The position numbers and the translations under genes were made by a program. From the NCBI GenBank assembly GCA_964501905.1, contig CAZCTW010000026.1:1-7612 (forward strand): 7,612 nucleotides of DNA. The letters are read 5' to 3'. The notes below the pieces were generated by a model that was not told where the DNA came from, ran no database searches, and saw only the letters and a program-made list of their open reading frames with translations. Below, one piece after another: positions 1 to 6,091 of this stretch; position 1 is the first letter of the stretch, and every line of letters starts with the position of its first letter. This stretch comes from B69-G16 sp964501905. Its GTDB lineage: Archaea > Thermoproteota > Thermoprotei > Thermofilales > B69-G16.

Positions 1-935
1 GCCCGTTTATAGAGATGGGGCTTGTCTCGACAAGTTACTAGAGCAATTGTCAGAGGCAGCCTGTGGGAGGTCATTGTCGTCAACGACTCCCCCTCTAGAG
101 AGAACTCTAGAGGTTTTGGAAAAATACGGGAAAAGGTTAAGTGTCTAATTAGTGACCGTAGGCTGGGAAAGGCAAGATCACTGAATAGGATCACTATAGA
201 AGCTTTTATAAGCGGTCTAATAGCCGAGTATAGTCTAAGAATACCCTTTATAATGGAAGCACTCTAGCTTCGCCTCAGCGTTTATCGCCTTCTACTGTAC
301 GAGAAGTAAAGGAGAATCCCTGGCAATAGAGAGTAAAAGAACTTATTTCTCATTTCTTAAAGGCGGCGCGAGCATACTTTTTAGAAATAAGCCTCTACTC
401 TGGTTAACCGTAGACAGCTTTCTGACTGCTGCAAGCGTATCCAGCTTTACTCTTACATGGGCTCCCTGTATGGAGGTTCTCGGCGCCGAGGAATTGCTTT
501 TAGGATTAGCCAGCCCTATCTTCATGGCTACAACTGGCTTAGCGAATTATCTAGGAAGGAGAATAGTTAAACTACTGGTGTATAAGAAAACCACGATAGT
601 CTTTCTCGTGCTTTTCTCGTCTACTTTTGCGCTATTATAACTAGTGGATAAAAGCCTATTTATTCATCTTGGTAGGTCTTCCTTACGAGACCGGATTCGG
701 CTTTCTAAGACTCGCGTTGGGAGCCTGGATAAACGTCTATATACCCAGCGAAGAGCGAGCAACTGTTATAAGTCTCAAGAGGACTCTGATATTGCCGTTT
801 AGCGCCGCTGAAATAGCCGCCATGGGCATACTAAGCGATTTGCAATTGCCTAGATTAGCATATCTCTCCGGTTTATCAGCTATACTAATTGCTATACTCG
901 TATACGTTAAAGTACCGGAGAAGAAATATAGTTAG
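1..935 (+). pseudogene. Decayed major facilitator superfamily (MFS) transporter, 5' end outside the window
   Basis: Pieces of one MFS permease can be read in succession across three frames. Positions about 6-41 (frame 3) give FIEMGLVSTSY, and 40-265 (frame 1) include TRAIV, the loop DSPSRENSRGFGKI and GLIAEYSLRIPFIMEAL. Frame 2 takes over near 263 (FASAFIAFYCTRSKGESL) and continues through several hydrophobic helices to a TAA at 638-640. Frame 3 resumes near 660 with ILVGLPYETGFGF and helices to the TAG at 933-935. The D-x-x-PSE-x-RG type loop and the following GLIAEY helix are typical of DHA1-like exporters and fit the middle of a 12-helix protein, so roughly the last two thirds is present. 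At least three frameshifts and one nonsense codon rule out a working product. In its intact state it would have sat in the cytoplasmic membrane; the substrate cannot be told. It converges on the MazG-like remnant. Confidence 0.75.
92..113. repeat. Perfect inverted repeat, 9-bp arms, 4-base loop
   Basis: The arms CCTCTAGAG (92-100) and CTCTAGAGG (105-113) are perfect reverse complements around AGAA, and TTTTGG follows. It lies inside the MFS remnant, at the conserved loop between helices. Each arm also holds the palindrome TCTAGA. It could form a hairpin, but no function can be assigned. Confidence 0.6.
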
Positions 936-1306
936 TTCTTCAACTACTAAAACCTTAACTTTATTTTTCAAATTCTCTAAAGCGTTTTTCATTTTTCTCA
1001 AATATTCCTTACCTAGGTCTTTGTTAAATAGCTCTACAGGTCCTTTTAAAATGTATATAAAGACGTTAACTAGTTCTTCGTATAGATTATCTAGCTCTTC
1101 TTGCAGGGAAATTCTTCTAAGGGTTTGAACTTTAACTTTCGAATAATTTTCTTAACGAGATTACAGAATTTCTGACTTCCCCCGCTAATGCCACAGCTAG
1201 ATAGTTGAAAGCATTGATTTTCTCAGCATTATTTATTTTTACTCCAATCCCATCTGTGCCTCTTATCGAATTCTCTCCGATACTCAGCTAATTCTTTCAG
1301 ATTCAT
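885..1306 (-). pseudogene. Decayed MazG-like nucleotide pyrophosphohydrolase
   Basis: The ATG at 1306-1304 opens MNLKELAEYRREFDKRHRWD and hits TAA at 1231-1229. A one-base shift continues as GVKINNAEKINAFNYLAVALAGEV to a TAA near 1135. A further shift gives LQEELDNLYEELVNVFIYIL and EYLRKMKNALENLKNK, then runs open to a TAG at 887-885, overlapping the MFS tail. The order (N-terminal FD-x-x-x-x-W-D helix, LAGEV helix, EEL-V-VFIY helix, basic tail) is that of small archaeal all-alpha MazG-like NTP pyrophosphatases, normally about 100-130 residues, which hydrolyse NTPs to NMP and pyrophosphate. The metal-binding pattern is worn: the usual GEVGE reads GEVRN and the usual EELVDV reads EELVNV. Two frameshifts plus these losses make it a pseudogene. 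An excellent ribosome site remains in front of it. Confidence 0.7.
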
Positions 1307-1395
1307 ACTACCTCCAATCTGACGAATAACAAGCACACCGCTGCAACTGTCGTGATTACAATAACCAAGATAACAACCGCCTTAAGTTTTCCCAT
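1303..1395 (-). CDS. Small 30-residue membrane peptide coupled to the MazG-like remnant
   Basis: The ATG at 1395-1393 opens a 30-codon frame, MGKLKAVVILVIVITTVAAV followed by CLLFVRLEVV, ending at TGA 1305-1303. It has a lysine-flanked N terminus and one hydrophobic segment (residues 6-25) long enough to cross the membrane, so a bitopic micropeptide or a lone signal-anchor is expected. Its TGA overlaps the ATG of the downstream MazG-like gene (ATGA), and its last codons contain that gene's GGAGGT ribosome site, a layout typical of translational coupling. A TATA-like box lies about 28 bases upstream, compatible with a leaderless message. I do not recognise a family. It could instead be the N-terminal scrap of a lost secreted protein. 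Unlike its neighbour it has no internal lesion, but at this length that is weak evidence. Confidence 0.4.
   Translation of the reverse strand: MGKLKAVVILVIVITTVAAVCLLFVRLEVV
1311..1316 (-). promoter_or_regulatory. Ribosome binding site of the MazG-like remnant
   Basis: Reading the minus strand, TTGGAGGTAGTATG places a full GGAGGT five bases or fewer before the ATG at 1306-1304. It fixes the original start of the MazG-like gene and lies within the upstream micropeptide frame. Confidence 0.6.
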
Positions 1396-1416
1396 ATTTG
1401 CGTGACTACGTAGAAA

Positions 1417-1430
1417 ACACATAAAAACCT
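1417..1430 (-). promoter_or_regulatory. Candidate archaeal promoter of the micropeptide/MazG-like pair
   Basis: The minus strand reads AGGTTTTTATGTG here, a TATA-like element centred about 28 bases before the ATG at 1395. That is the spacing expected when transcription starts at or next to the start codon. The match to the TATA consensus is only moderate and no clear BRE is visible. Confidence 0.35.
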
Positions 1431-1461
1431 TAACCTAACACCAAATGCTAAAATTGTAAAC

Positions 1462-1484
1462 GTCGTAATTAAAAAATTTGAAAG
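1462..1484 (-). terminator. T-rich stretch after the duplicated secreted protein
   Basis: Directly after the stop of the 248-residue gene, the minus strand carries TTTCAAATTTTTTAATT. Archaeal RNA polymerase often terminates at such U-tracts without a hairpin. It also separates this gene from the downstream micropeptide promoter. Confidence 0.4.
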
Positions 1485-2231
1485 TTATAGCGGGTACTTA
1501 GCTAAGGCTATTCCAGCGTCTAGGTCTATTATAGCACCGCTAAAGCCCCAGATTATAGCGTTTATTCCAAAGATTTCGGCGAACCCGGTCTTAAACACTA
1601 AGATGTTATGAGTGCAGAGCCAAAGCATATCTCCCGGGTTAAATTCGTTTATCACATCTTTCCAGAGAACTTCTCCTTGGCCAGCTCTATACCACTTTCC
1701 ATTCGGATTTATAGCGACAAGGGCTTTAAACTCCTTCTTTTCTATTATGAGCGAATATCCTCTCTTCTCAACTAGCTTGCATGAAAATTCAAATGTTCCG
1801 TGTTTCCACTCGTGCTTGGAGTATTTAACGAGTGCTAATCTGGCGAGGAAAGTATCTCCCTGTCTCAGACCTAATAACAGGTTTATAGTCTCGTTACCCT
1901 TGCTCAGCGAAGCCATCACTATCACTGAGTCCCCTTCTCTTACATACTCCATGGTTTTTGCCCAATGGTAAACACCAACATCGCTCCGAGCTACTAGGAG
2001 CCATTTCCCCACAGCTATTAATTCTCCGCTAAATTCCCCACTTTTAACGGCGATGGAGGTATTTGTGATCGATGTTACAGTTCCATTGAAAACTTTAATT
2101 TTGTTCAGTTTTAAATCCTCTATTCCCTCGAGAAGATGAGCATCTTCTCGAGCCGAGGTTTGTAGGGCGTAGACATGTGCTAGAGTTGCCAGTAAAACCG
2201 TGAATAATAAAAATATTGCTACATGTTTCAT
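1485..2231 (-). CDS. Secreted or surface-anchored protein with an internal tandem duplication, function unknown
   Basis: The protein has 248 residues. Residues 1-22 form a signal peptide (MKHVAIFLLF..., cleavage plausible after HVYA), so the chain should be exported. The rest contains two related beta-rich modules. Module 1 (about 47-139) has GKW at 75-77, W at 90, GD at 100-101 and ends LALVKY. Module 2 (about 145-248) has GKW at 178-180, W at 190, GD at 200-201 and ends IALAKY. The compact Val/Ile-rich strands suggest an OB-like or small barrel fold, but this is only an impression. Three Asn-X-Ser/Thr sequons (NGT, NTS, NET) fit an archaeal surface glycoprotein. The C terminus (about 221-245) is hydrophobic and may sit on the membrane. 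The ATG is supported by GGTGA five bases upstream. The frame is intact although every neighbour on this side is broken. I recognise no named family. Confidence 0.75.
   Translation of the reverse strand: MKHVAIFLLFTVLLATLAHVYALQTSAREDAHLLEGIEDLKLNKIKVFNGTVTSITNTSIAVKSGEFSGELIAVGKWLLVARSDVGVYHWAKTMEYVREGDSVIVMASLSKGNETINLLLGLRQGDTFLARLALVKYSKHEWKHGTFEFSCKLVEKRGYSLIIEKKEFKALVAINPNGKWYRAGQGEVLWKDVINEFNPGDMLWLCTHNILVFKTGFAEIFGINAIIWGFSGAIIDLDAGIALAKYPL
2127..2152. repeat. Perfect inverted repeat, 12-bp arms, 2-base centre
   Basis: CTCGAGAAGATG (2127-2138) and CATCTTCTCGAG (2141-2152) are exact reverse complements around AG, giving an almost perfect 26-bp palindrome bounded by CTCGAG on both sides. 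It lies in the coding sequence of the secreted protein, just after the signal peptide, and encodes REDAHLLEG. A 12-bp hairpin in the message, or a protein-binding dyad, is possible. Confidence 0.7.
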
Positions 2232-2235
2232 CTAG

Positions 2236-2240
2236 TCACC
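2236..2240 (-). promoter_or_regulatory. Ribosome binding site of the secreted protein gene
   Basis: GGTGA on the minus strand, four bases before the ATG at 2231-2229, matches the 16S anti-Shine-Dalgarno core and supports this start. Confidence 0.5.
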
Positions 2241-2358
2241 GATAAATTAGTTAAAGGATTCGTTCTTAAGGGATTTCGTGGAAAAATTGTTTCATATAAT
2301 TTTAAATTGTACCACTAAATACTTTGCAATCCTAAACATATAACTAAACAGTATATCC
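2241..2358. promoter_or_regulatory. Divergent promoter region between the secreted protein and the pyruvate-kinase-C-like remnant
   Basis: This AT-rich spacer separates divergent starts. On the minus strand, TTTAAAATTATATG (about 2293-2307) could be the TATA box of the secreted protein gene, leaving a leader of some 40 bases that contains the GGTGA site. On the plus strand, TTTTAAATTG (about 2300-2309) and CATATAAC (about 2336-2343) are candidate boxes for the remnant that starts at 2359. Neither assignment is certain. Confidence 0.35.
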
Positions 2359-2777
2359 ATGTTCAGCGTTAACGAAATAGTATATTTTGATTCACCAAGT
2401 CCTTAAAATACTGGTAAAGTTGTAGACATTGCGGCTAAGCGGTTGAGAGAGGAAATTTAAAAACCGTAATCATAGTTTCGATAACTGATGAAACAGCGCT
2501 TAAAATCACTGAACGAATAAAAAAGGAAAAGCTAGACGCCAGAGTTGTCTGCGTTCCCGGTCCTCCACAGTGGGATTTGAAATTAGAGGAAGGAAATGGC
2601 CCTATATTCACGGTGATATCTGAAAGAAGTTAGAGGATTTTAGGGGTTGTTGTAGTTGAGCACTACGTGCCTAGGGAGACAAGCCGATTTCAACCTCACC
2701 CTATACCCGTACAGATTCCTGTCGTAGGAATACTGCTCGGCACGTTTAACTGTTCAGAATCGTCTTTATTGACATGA
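2359..2777 (+). pseudogene. Decayed protein resembling the pyruvate-kinase C-terminal alpha/beta domain
   Basis: The ATG at 2359 opens MFSVNEIVYFDSPSP, followed by TAA at 2404-2406 and then NTGKVVDIAAKRLRE in the same frame. One base is missing near 2451. In the next frame come NLKTVIIVSITDETALKITE, then ARVVCVPGPPQW, a TAG at 2631-2633, RILGVVVVEHYVPRE, and a TGA at 2775-2777. The series Y-F-(D/E)-x-P-x-x-ENT, KTVIIVS-T-ETALK and ARVV matches stand-alone archaeal proteins that carry only the C-terminal alpha/beta domain of pyruvate kinase. Their role is not established. The first stop is one substitution away from GAA, which would restore PENT. Two nonsense codons and a frameshift make it a pseudogene. 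The frame stays open after 2777 for about 35 codons, so the original gene may have been longer. The family assignment is tentative; the broken state is clear. Confidence 0.6.
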
Positions 2778-2877
2778 ATTTTCAAACTTAAGTGTAAAGT
2801 AGTTTTTATGTTCCTAGAAGACTTCAGCGAAGCCTCTCGTGTTAACTTAAATCTCAATAACTTTGAATTGAGCTATT

Positions 2878-3375
2878 TCATTTTGCTTCTCTGAGCATCT
2901 TTAACGAATCCTTCAAGCATTCTATAATCGTCATCTGCTCGTAAGTTCTGTTTTTAAAATATTCTTCAATACGATCTCTCAAGAGTTCGTACTCTCTCTT
3001 AAACCATTTATACTTAGAAGGCAGGTGTCTCTCCAACCTTCGCTTGCTGAGCCCTATAAGCTCTGATAAATATCCCTCCGGGCAAATGAACTCTAGCAAT
3101 ACTTCCTGAACTTTATCGCCTAGCTTAAGCCCGTTCAGCCGGATAAGACTATGTAAAATCTCGTGATATGCTACGTCGAGAATAACTTCGTGCTCAACTA
3201 GGTCATTAACGAAACAGGCTACCACTGGAAATCTCTTAATAGTATCCATTCCGTTGCCGTTACTAGTGTGTAGGAGTGGGTTGAAGCCGAGAATTAGGTA
3301 GGCCTCAGGCAGCCTCTCGACCACGTATTTAATCGCCTTAGGGTTCCTGCTGTAGCCCCTGCAGATAGCGTCCAC
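2878..3375 (-). CDS. HExxH metallopeptidase-like protein (ImmA/IrrE-like?), N terminus fused to a hydrolase fragment
   Basis: An open frame of 165 codons ends at 2878. Residues 71-75 are HEILH in VAYHEILHSLIRL, a zincin signature. It is followed by EVLLEFICPEGYLSEL (91-106), which resembles the E-x-x-x-x-x-F-x-x-P helix of the ImmA/IrrE (COG2856) peptidases, where the first Glu would be the third zinc ligand. Those proteins typically cleave repressors and are common on mobile elements. The basic helical C terminus (107-165) matches nothing I know. Residues 1-20 (DAICRGYSRNPKAIKYVVE) belong instead to the phosphotriesterase remnant, so the GTG at 3375 is not a genuine start. A natural start may be the ATG at 3249, without a good ribosome site, or may be lost. 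Composition changes from GC-rich to AT-rich at about the same place. The frame is either a truncated gene or an accidental fusion that stays open. Confidence 0.5.
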   Translation of the reverse strand: MDAICRGYSRNPKAIKYVVERLPEAYLILGFNPLLHTSNGNGMDTIKRFPVVACFVNDLVEHEVILDVAYHEILHSLIRLNGLKLGDKVQEVLLEFICPEGYLSELIGLSKRRLERHLPSKYKWFKREYELLRDRIEEYFKNRTYEQMTIIECLKDSLKMLREAK

Positions 3376-3575
3376 AGCTGTTCTCCCCCCGACTTAAAGA
3401 ATAGCTCGAGTTCCTGAACCGCTTTATCGGGATCTGTTAGGGCGTAGTCCGGGTCGTTCGCAAATGTAGGAGTCCTGTAGAGCCAGGGCGGTGGCATCGC
3501 GACTAAATGTATGTGAGAGTTCGTCGGCCCCAAGCTCTGGGAGTCCAAGGGGCCACGAGCGGTTATAATCCTCAC
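3300..3575 (-). pseudogene. 5' remnant of a phosphotriesterase-family metal-dependent hydrolase, frameshifted and truncated
   Basis: A GTG at 3575-3573, with GGAGATGA a few bases upstream, begins VRIITARGPLDSQSLGPTNS, then HIHLVAMPPPWL, DYALTDPDKAVQELELFFKSGG. After one missing base in a run of six G (minus strand; 3385-3390), RTAVDAICRGYSRNPKAIKY continues in the next frame. The sequence G-(P/D)-I/L...LG-T-x-x-H-x-H, PPWLY, DPDxAVxELE and GGRT-VDAxxxGYxRNP is the N-terminal start of phosphotriesterase-like lactonases/hydrolases (amidohydrolase fold, first two metal ligands in HxH). Only about 90 of the roughly 320 residues remain. The rest, including the carboxylated Lys and the later His and Asp ligands, has been replaced by the metallopeptidase-like sequence. 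It cannot be functional. Confidence 0.7.
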
Positions 3576-3601
3576 AACGTCATCTCCTTCAATAAGGGAG
3601 A

Positions 3602-3791
3602 TCAGCCCCGGTTGGACTGATAAGCAACGCTCAGTGGGACAATTAACGTTTCTCCCAAATCAGATTGGAGATGCTTTCAGGCTTGCGTAACCCACGCTAT
3701 CTGTTCCTAGCGATCAACTATTCCGCGCGTGGCGCATAAGTAGAGAATGAACAGCATCGGAATCTTTACTGGGCACCGAGTAAAGGTTCAT
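3602..3791 (-). pseudogene. Short unidentified coding remnant upstream of the hydrolase remnant
   Basis: On the minus strand the pieces MNLYSVPSKDSDAVHSLLMR (from an ATG at 3791), LGTDSVGYASLKA and, one frame over, HLQSDLGETLIVPLSVAYQS then NRG and a TGA at 3604-3602 look protein-like but are joined only through stops and a shift. The end at 3602 sits 26 bases before the start of the hydrolase remnant, as for an upstream partner in an operon. I do not recognise the family, and chance translation is not excluded. Confidence 0.3.
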
Positions 3792-3867
3792 GAAAATGTT
3801 TTTAGACTCCTTCCAGAAAACAGGTTTCCGTAGAACTAGCTATTTTATTTATAGAGATCTTTATCAT

Positions 3868-3881
3868 CTATATTTTTATAG
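3868..3881 (+). promoter_or_regulatory. TATA box of the glutamate dehydrogenase gene
   Basis: CTATATTTTTATAG is a strong archaeal TATA element. Transcription about 25 bases downstream would start near 3898-3902, past the ATG at 3891 but before the ATG at 3915. A second TATA-like stretch, TATTTTATTTATAG (3841-3854), could support a start near 3874. Confidence 0.55.
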
Positions 3882-3903
3882 GGTTTACATATGTTAAATC
3901 TTG

Positions 3904-3907
3904 GGAG
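3904..3907 (+). promoter_or_regulatory. Ribosome binding site that favours the start at 3915
   Basis: GGAG lies seven bases before the ATG at 3915, inside TTGGGAGAGAAGGTATGG. No comparable site precedes the ATG at 3891. Confidence 0.5.
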
Positions 3908-3914
3908 AGAAGGT

Positions 3915-5159
3915 ATGGCTTCTGAACTTAATCCTTACGAGATGGCTGTCAAACAGCTTGAGGGCGTCGCGAAGCTCATCGATCTGGAGCCCTGGATTTT
4001 AGAGATACTGAAGAGGCCCAAGCGCGAGATAATCGTACACCTCCCAGTGCGCATGGACAACGGCGAGGTTAAGGTGTTCACGGGCTACAGGGTGCACCAC
4101 AACGACGCTAGGGGGCCGTTCAAGGGCGGTATACGCTACCACCCCAACGTGACTCTCGACGAGGTCAGAGCCTTGGCTATGTGGATGACGTGGAAGACAG
4201 CCGTGATGGACCTCCCCTACGGCGGGGCCAAGGGAGGCATAACGTGCAACCCGAAGGAGATGAGCCAGGCGGAGATCGAGCGCCTCACGCGCAGATACAC
4301 CTACGCGATACGCGAGTTCATAGGCACGTATATAGACATACCGGCTCCCGACGTTTACACCAACCCGCAGACCATGGCGTGGATAGCCGACACCTACAGT
4401 GTGCTCGTGGGCAGGTGGGAGCCCGGCGTGGTCACGGCTAAGCCGGTTGAGATAGGAGGCTCCGAGGGCAGGACTGAGGCCACAGGCCTAGGTGTCATGA
4501 TAGCTGCGCGCGAAGCGGTCAAGAAGCTCGGTCTCAAGAACGTGACCGTCGCCGTGCAGGGCTATGGCAACGTGGGCTACTATGCTGCCTACTTCGCCCA
4601 CCAGTGGGGCTACAAGGTGGTGGCGGTCAGCGATTCGAAGGGAGGCATATACAACCCTGAAGGCCTCGACCCCGTTAGGGTGATGGAGCACAAGAAGAAG
4701 ACAGGTAGTGTCGTGGGGTACCCAGGCGCCAAGGAGATAAGCAACGAGGAGATCCTGGAGTTGGACGTCGACGTCCTCGTGCCAGCAGCGATAGAGGGCG
4801 TTATCACGGAGAAGAACGCCGACAACGTCAAGGCGAAGGTGATTAGCGAGGGCGCAAATGGTCCCACGACGCCGGAGGCGGACAGGATACTCTTCGAGAA
4901 AGTCGTGCTTGTGATACCCGACATCCTCGCCAACGCCGGAGGCGTGACGTGCTCATACTTCGAGTGGGTACAGGCCCTCACTAGGGACTGGTGGACTAAG
5001 GAGGAGGTGCTACGCAGGCTAGAGCACAAGATGGTCAAGGCTTTCGAGGCCGTCTACCAGCTGCATAGGGAGAGAGAGGTCGACATGAGGACAGCCGCCT
5101 ACATGATCGCCGTGTCAAGGGTTGCTGAGGCCATAAGGCTCAGAGGCCTGTGGCCCTAA
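3915..5159 (+). CDS. gdhA: Glutamate dehydrogenase, NAD(P)-dependent, hexameric archaeal type
   Basis: This cytoplasmic enzyme interconverts L-glutamate and 2-oxoglutarate plus ammonium with NAD(P)H, linking nitrogen assimilation or peptide fermentation to carbon metabolism. From the ATG at 3915 it has 414 residues, normal for the family. The N-terminal Glu/Leu/Phe/Val dehydrogenase domain carries FKGGIRYHP (substrate-binding Lys about 70), PYGGAKGGI (catalytic Lys about 106) and PAPDVYT (catalytic Asp about 146). The Rossmann domain begins near 190 with VQGYGNVG (dinucleotide loop about 215-221), then VVAVSDSKGGIYNPEG, SEGANGPTTPEA, and a C-terminal return helix ending RLRGLWP. An ATG at 3891 would add eight residues, but GGAG before 3915, the TATA position and the usual MASELNPYE-like beginning favour 3915. 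The gene is GC-rich with GC-ending codons, unlike the AT-rich flanks. Its stop overlaps that of the converging pseudogene. It is transcribed alone. The NAD versus NADP preference cannot be read with confidence. Confidence 0.97.
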   Translation: MASELNPYEMAVKQLEGVAKLIDLEPWILEILKRPKREIIVHLPVRMDNGEVKVFTGYRVHHNDARGPFKGGIRYHPNVTLDEVRALAMWMTWKTAVMDLPYGGAKGGITCNPKEMSQAEIERLTRRYTYAIREFIGTYIDIPAPDVYTNPQTMAWIADTYSVLVGRWEPGVVTAKPVEIGGSEGRTEATGLGVMIAAREAVKKLGLKNVTVAVQGYGNVGYYAAYFAHQWGYKVVAVSDSKGGIYNPEGLDPVRVMEHKKKTGSVVGYPGAKEISNEEILELDVDVLVPAAIEGVITEKNADNVKAKVISEGANGPTTPEADRILFEKVVLVIPDILANAGGVTCSYFEWVQALTRDWWTKEEVLRRLEHKMVKAFEAVYQLHREREVDMRTAAYMIAVSRVAEAIRLRGLWP

Positions 5160-5885
5160 ATCTCCCATTTTTCCTCGTTCTCAGTTTTTCTAGCCAGAGA
5201 AGAGAGCATGAAGACCACCGCCATGGATAGCGCTACCACGGATATAAGGACGAACACCATTACCGTGGAGGTCCTCGAGAGAATGTTCCGGACCATTGCG
5301 GGAAGCCTGCCGATTTCGGGTACCAGCTTTGCTTCCCTCGACATCAACAGGGTGTCCTCGTACCAAACCTCCACTTTAACTGAGGTTAAACTGAGATTCT
5401 GTTGCCTATGGGCGCGGGTATGAACACTGTCTTCCTCTCGCCTTCCTCTAGGTAGATCTTTCTGGTGACATCTAGGTCCTCATCGGTAACCCTGACGAAG
5501 AAGTACCCGGGCTTGCCCTCCTGCTTAACTGTGCCCTCACACACCGTCCGTTGTTAGTTTCGCTCTCTCTATCACCACCTTGTAGCTGGCCAGCTTCTCG
5601 GTAGCTCCAACCCGGGGATGTAGAGCTCCAGGATGTAGGTGTTGGGCGTCTCGGGCTCGTTGTAGTTAATCCATAGGAGCCTCCCCTCCTCGCGTTTTTG
5701 GCGACTAAAGGCTCCCAGGAGTATGAGATGAGCCTGACTTGAGGGTCGAGGATTATCTCCATAACGTCTATCTGGCTCCTGGGATCCCTGCTTGTGAAGC
5801 TGTCCCTTATCTTTACACGGAAGACCTTATCTCCCACTTCCTCGGCGAAGTCGGACGTGTTGAGGTACACGAGCACCTCGATGGC
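5156..5885 (-). pseudogene. Membrane-anchored beta-rich surface protein broken by four frameshifts, N terminus missing
   Basis: Reading the minus strand from 5885 gives AIEVLVYLNTSDFAEEVGDK, a DSFTSRDP segment and EIILDPQVRLISYSWEPLVA. A shift near 5697 (T run) leads to REEGRLLWINYNEPETPNTY and ILELYIPGLEL. A shift near 5605 leads to EKLASYKVVIERAKLTTDG. A shift near 5545 leads to GKPGYFFVRVTDEDLDVTRK and EGERKTVFIPAPIGNR. A shift near 5405 leads to NLSLTSVKVEVWYEDTLLMS. The end holds one transmembrane helix (VMVFVLISVVALSMAVVFML, near 5180-5260) and a short charged tail. This is the plan of an archaeal extracellular beta-sandwich protein with a C-terminal anchor, resembling the alpha-galactosidase NEW3/DUF11-type repeats. 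All four lesions look like single-base indels, with no added nonsense codons in the pieced frame. The decay is therefore recent, or the read quality is poor. The N-terminal part is absent, replaced by an integrase fragment. The TAG overlaps the gdhA stop. Confidence 0.65.
5160..5192 (+). terminator. T-rich stretch after gdhA
   Basis: Right after the stop come CATTTTTCC and CAGTTTTTC, U-rich tracts in the transcript with no hairpin, as expected for archaeal termination. They also encode the last residues of the converging pseudogene. Confidence 0.4.
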
Positions 5886-6063
5886 GTACGCACCTCGGAA
5901 CCTGACCATCTTACCGGTCTTAGTGTAGAAGAGGGGCGCCTCGGGGTCGTCCCTGCCCAAGTGCTTTCTAAGCCACTCCTTAACCAGGTTCTGGTAGCGT
6001 ACTACCACGACCACCCTCGGCTTAGACTTGCTCTTCCTAATCCTAAGCCTAATGTAGTCGCCC

Positions 6064-6086
6064 CTTTTTAAGCCCGGCTTAAAAAG
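6064..6086. repeat. Perfect 23-bp palindrome (11-bp arms, 1-base centre)
   Basis: CTTTTTAAGCC (6064-6074) and GGCTTAAAAAG (6076-6086) are exact reverse complements around one C. The outer CCC...GGG bases nearly extend it. It lies in the integrase remnant, at the right edge of the GC-rich block. Confidence 0.75.
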
Positions 6087-6091
6087 AGGGA

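Noticed and set aside
21..34. Short palindrome CTTGTCTCGACAAG
   Set aside because: Six-base arms are expected by chance in a window of this length.
343..525. 60-codon minus-strand frame
   Set aside because: It is antisense to the MFS remnant and has no family features.
889..1128. 79-codon plus-strand frame rich in Ser, Leu and Lys
   Set aside because: It is antisense to the MazG-like remnant, whose minus-strand reading gives recognisable motifs.
1612..1971. 119-codon plus-strand frame
   Set aside because: It lies entirely antisense to the intact secreted protein, with low-complexity composition and no start context.
2485..2512. Possible C/D box guide RNA (CTGATGA ... CTGA)
   Set aside because: The C box lacks the required purine and the stretch encodes a conserved motif of the pyruvate-kinase-C-like remnant.
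4181..5038. Three frames overlapping gdhA on both strands
   Set aside because: They are by-products of the GC-rich codon usage of gdhA; their translations show no motifs.
5472..5697. C-terminal third of the 217-codon minus frame, rich in Ser, Arg and Thr
   Set aside because: It is out-of-frame translation after the first indel; the true continuation is one base over.
5739..6071. 110-codon plus-strand frame
   Set aside because: It is antisense to the integrase and surface-protein remnants, which give family-like sequence on the minus strand.
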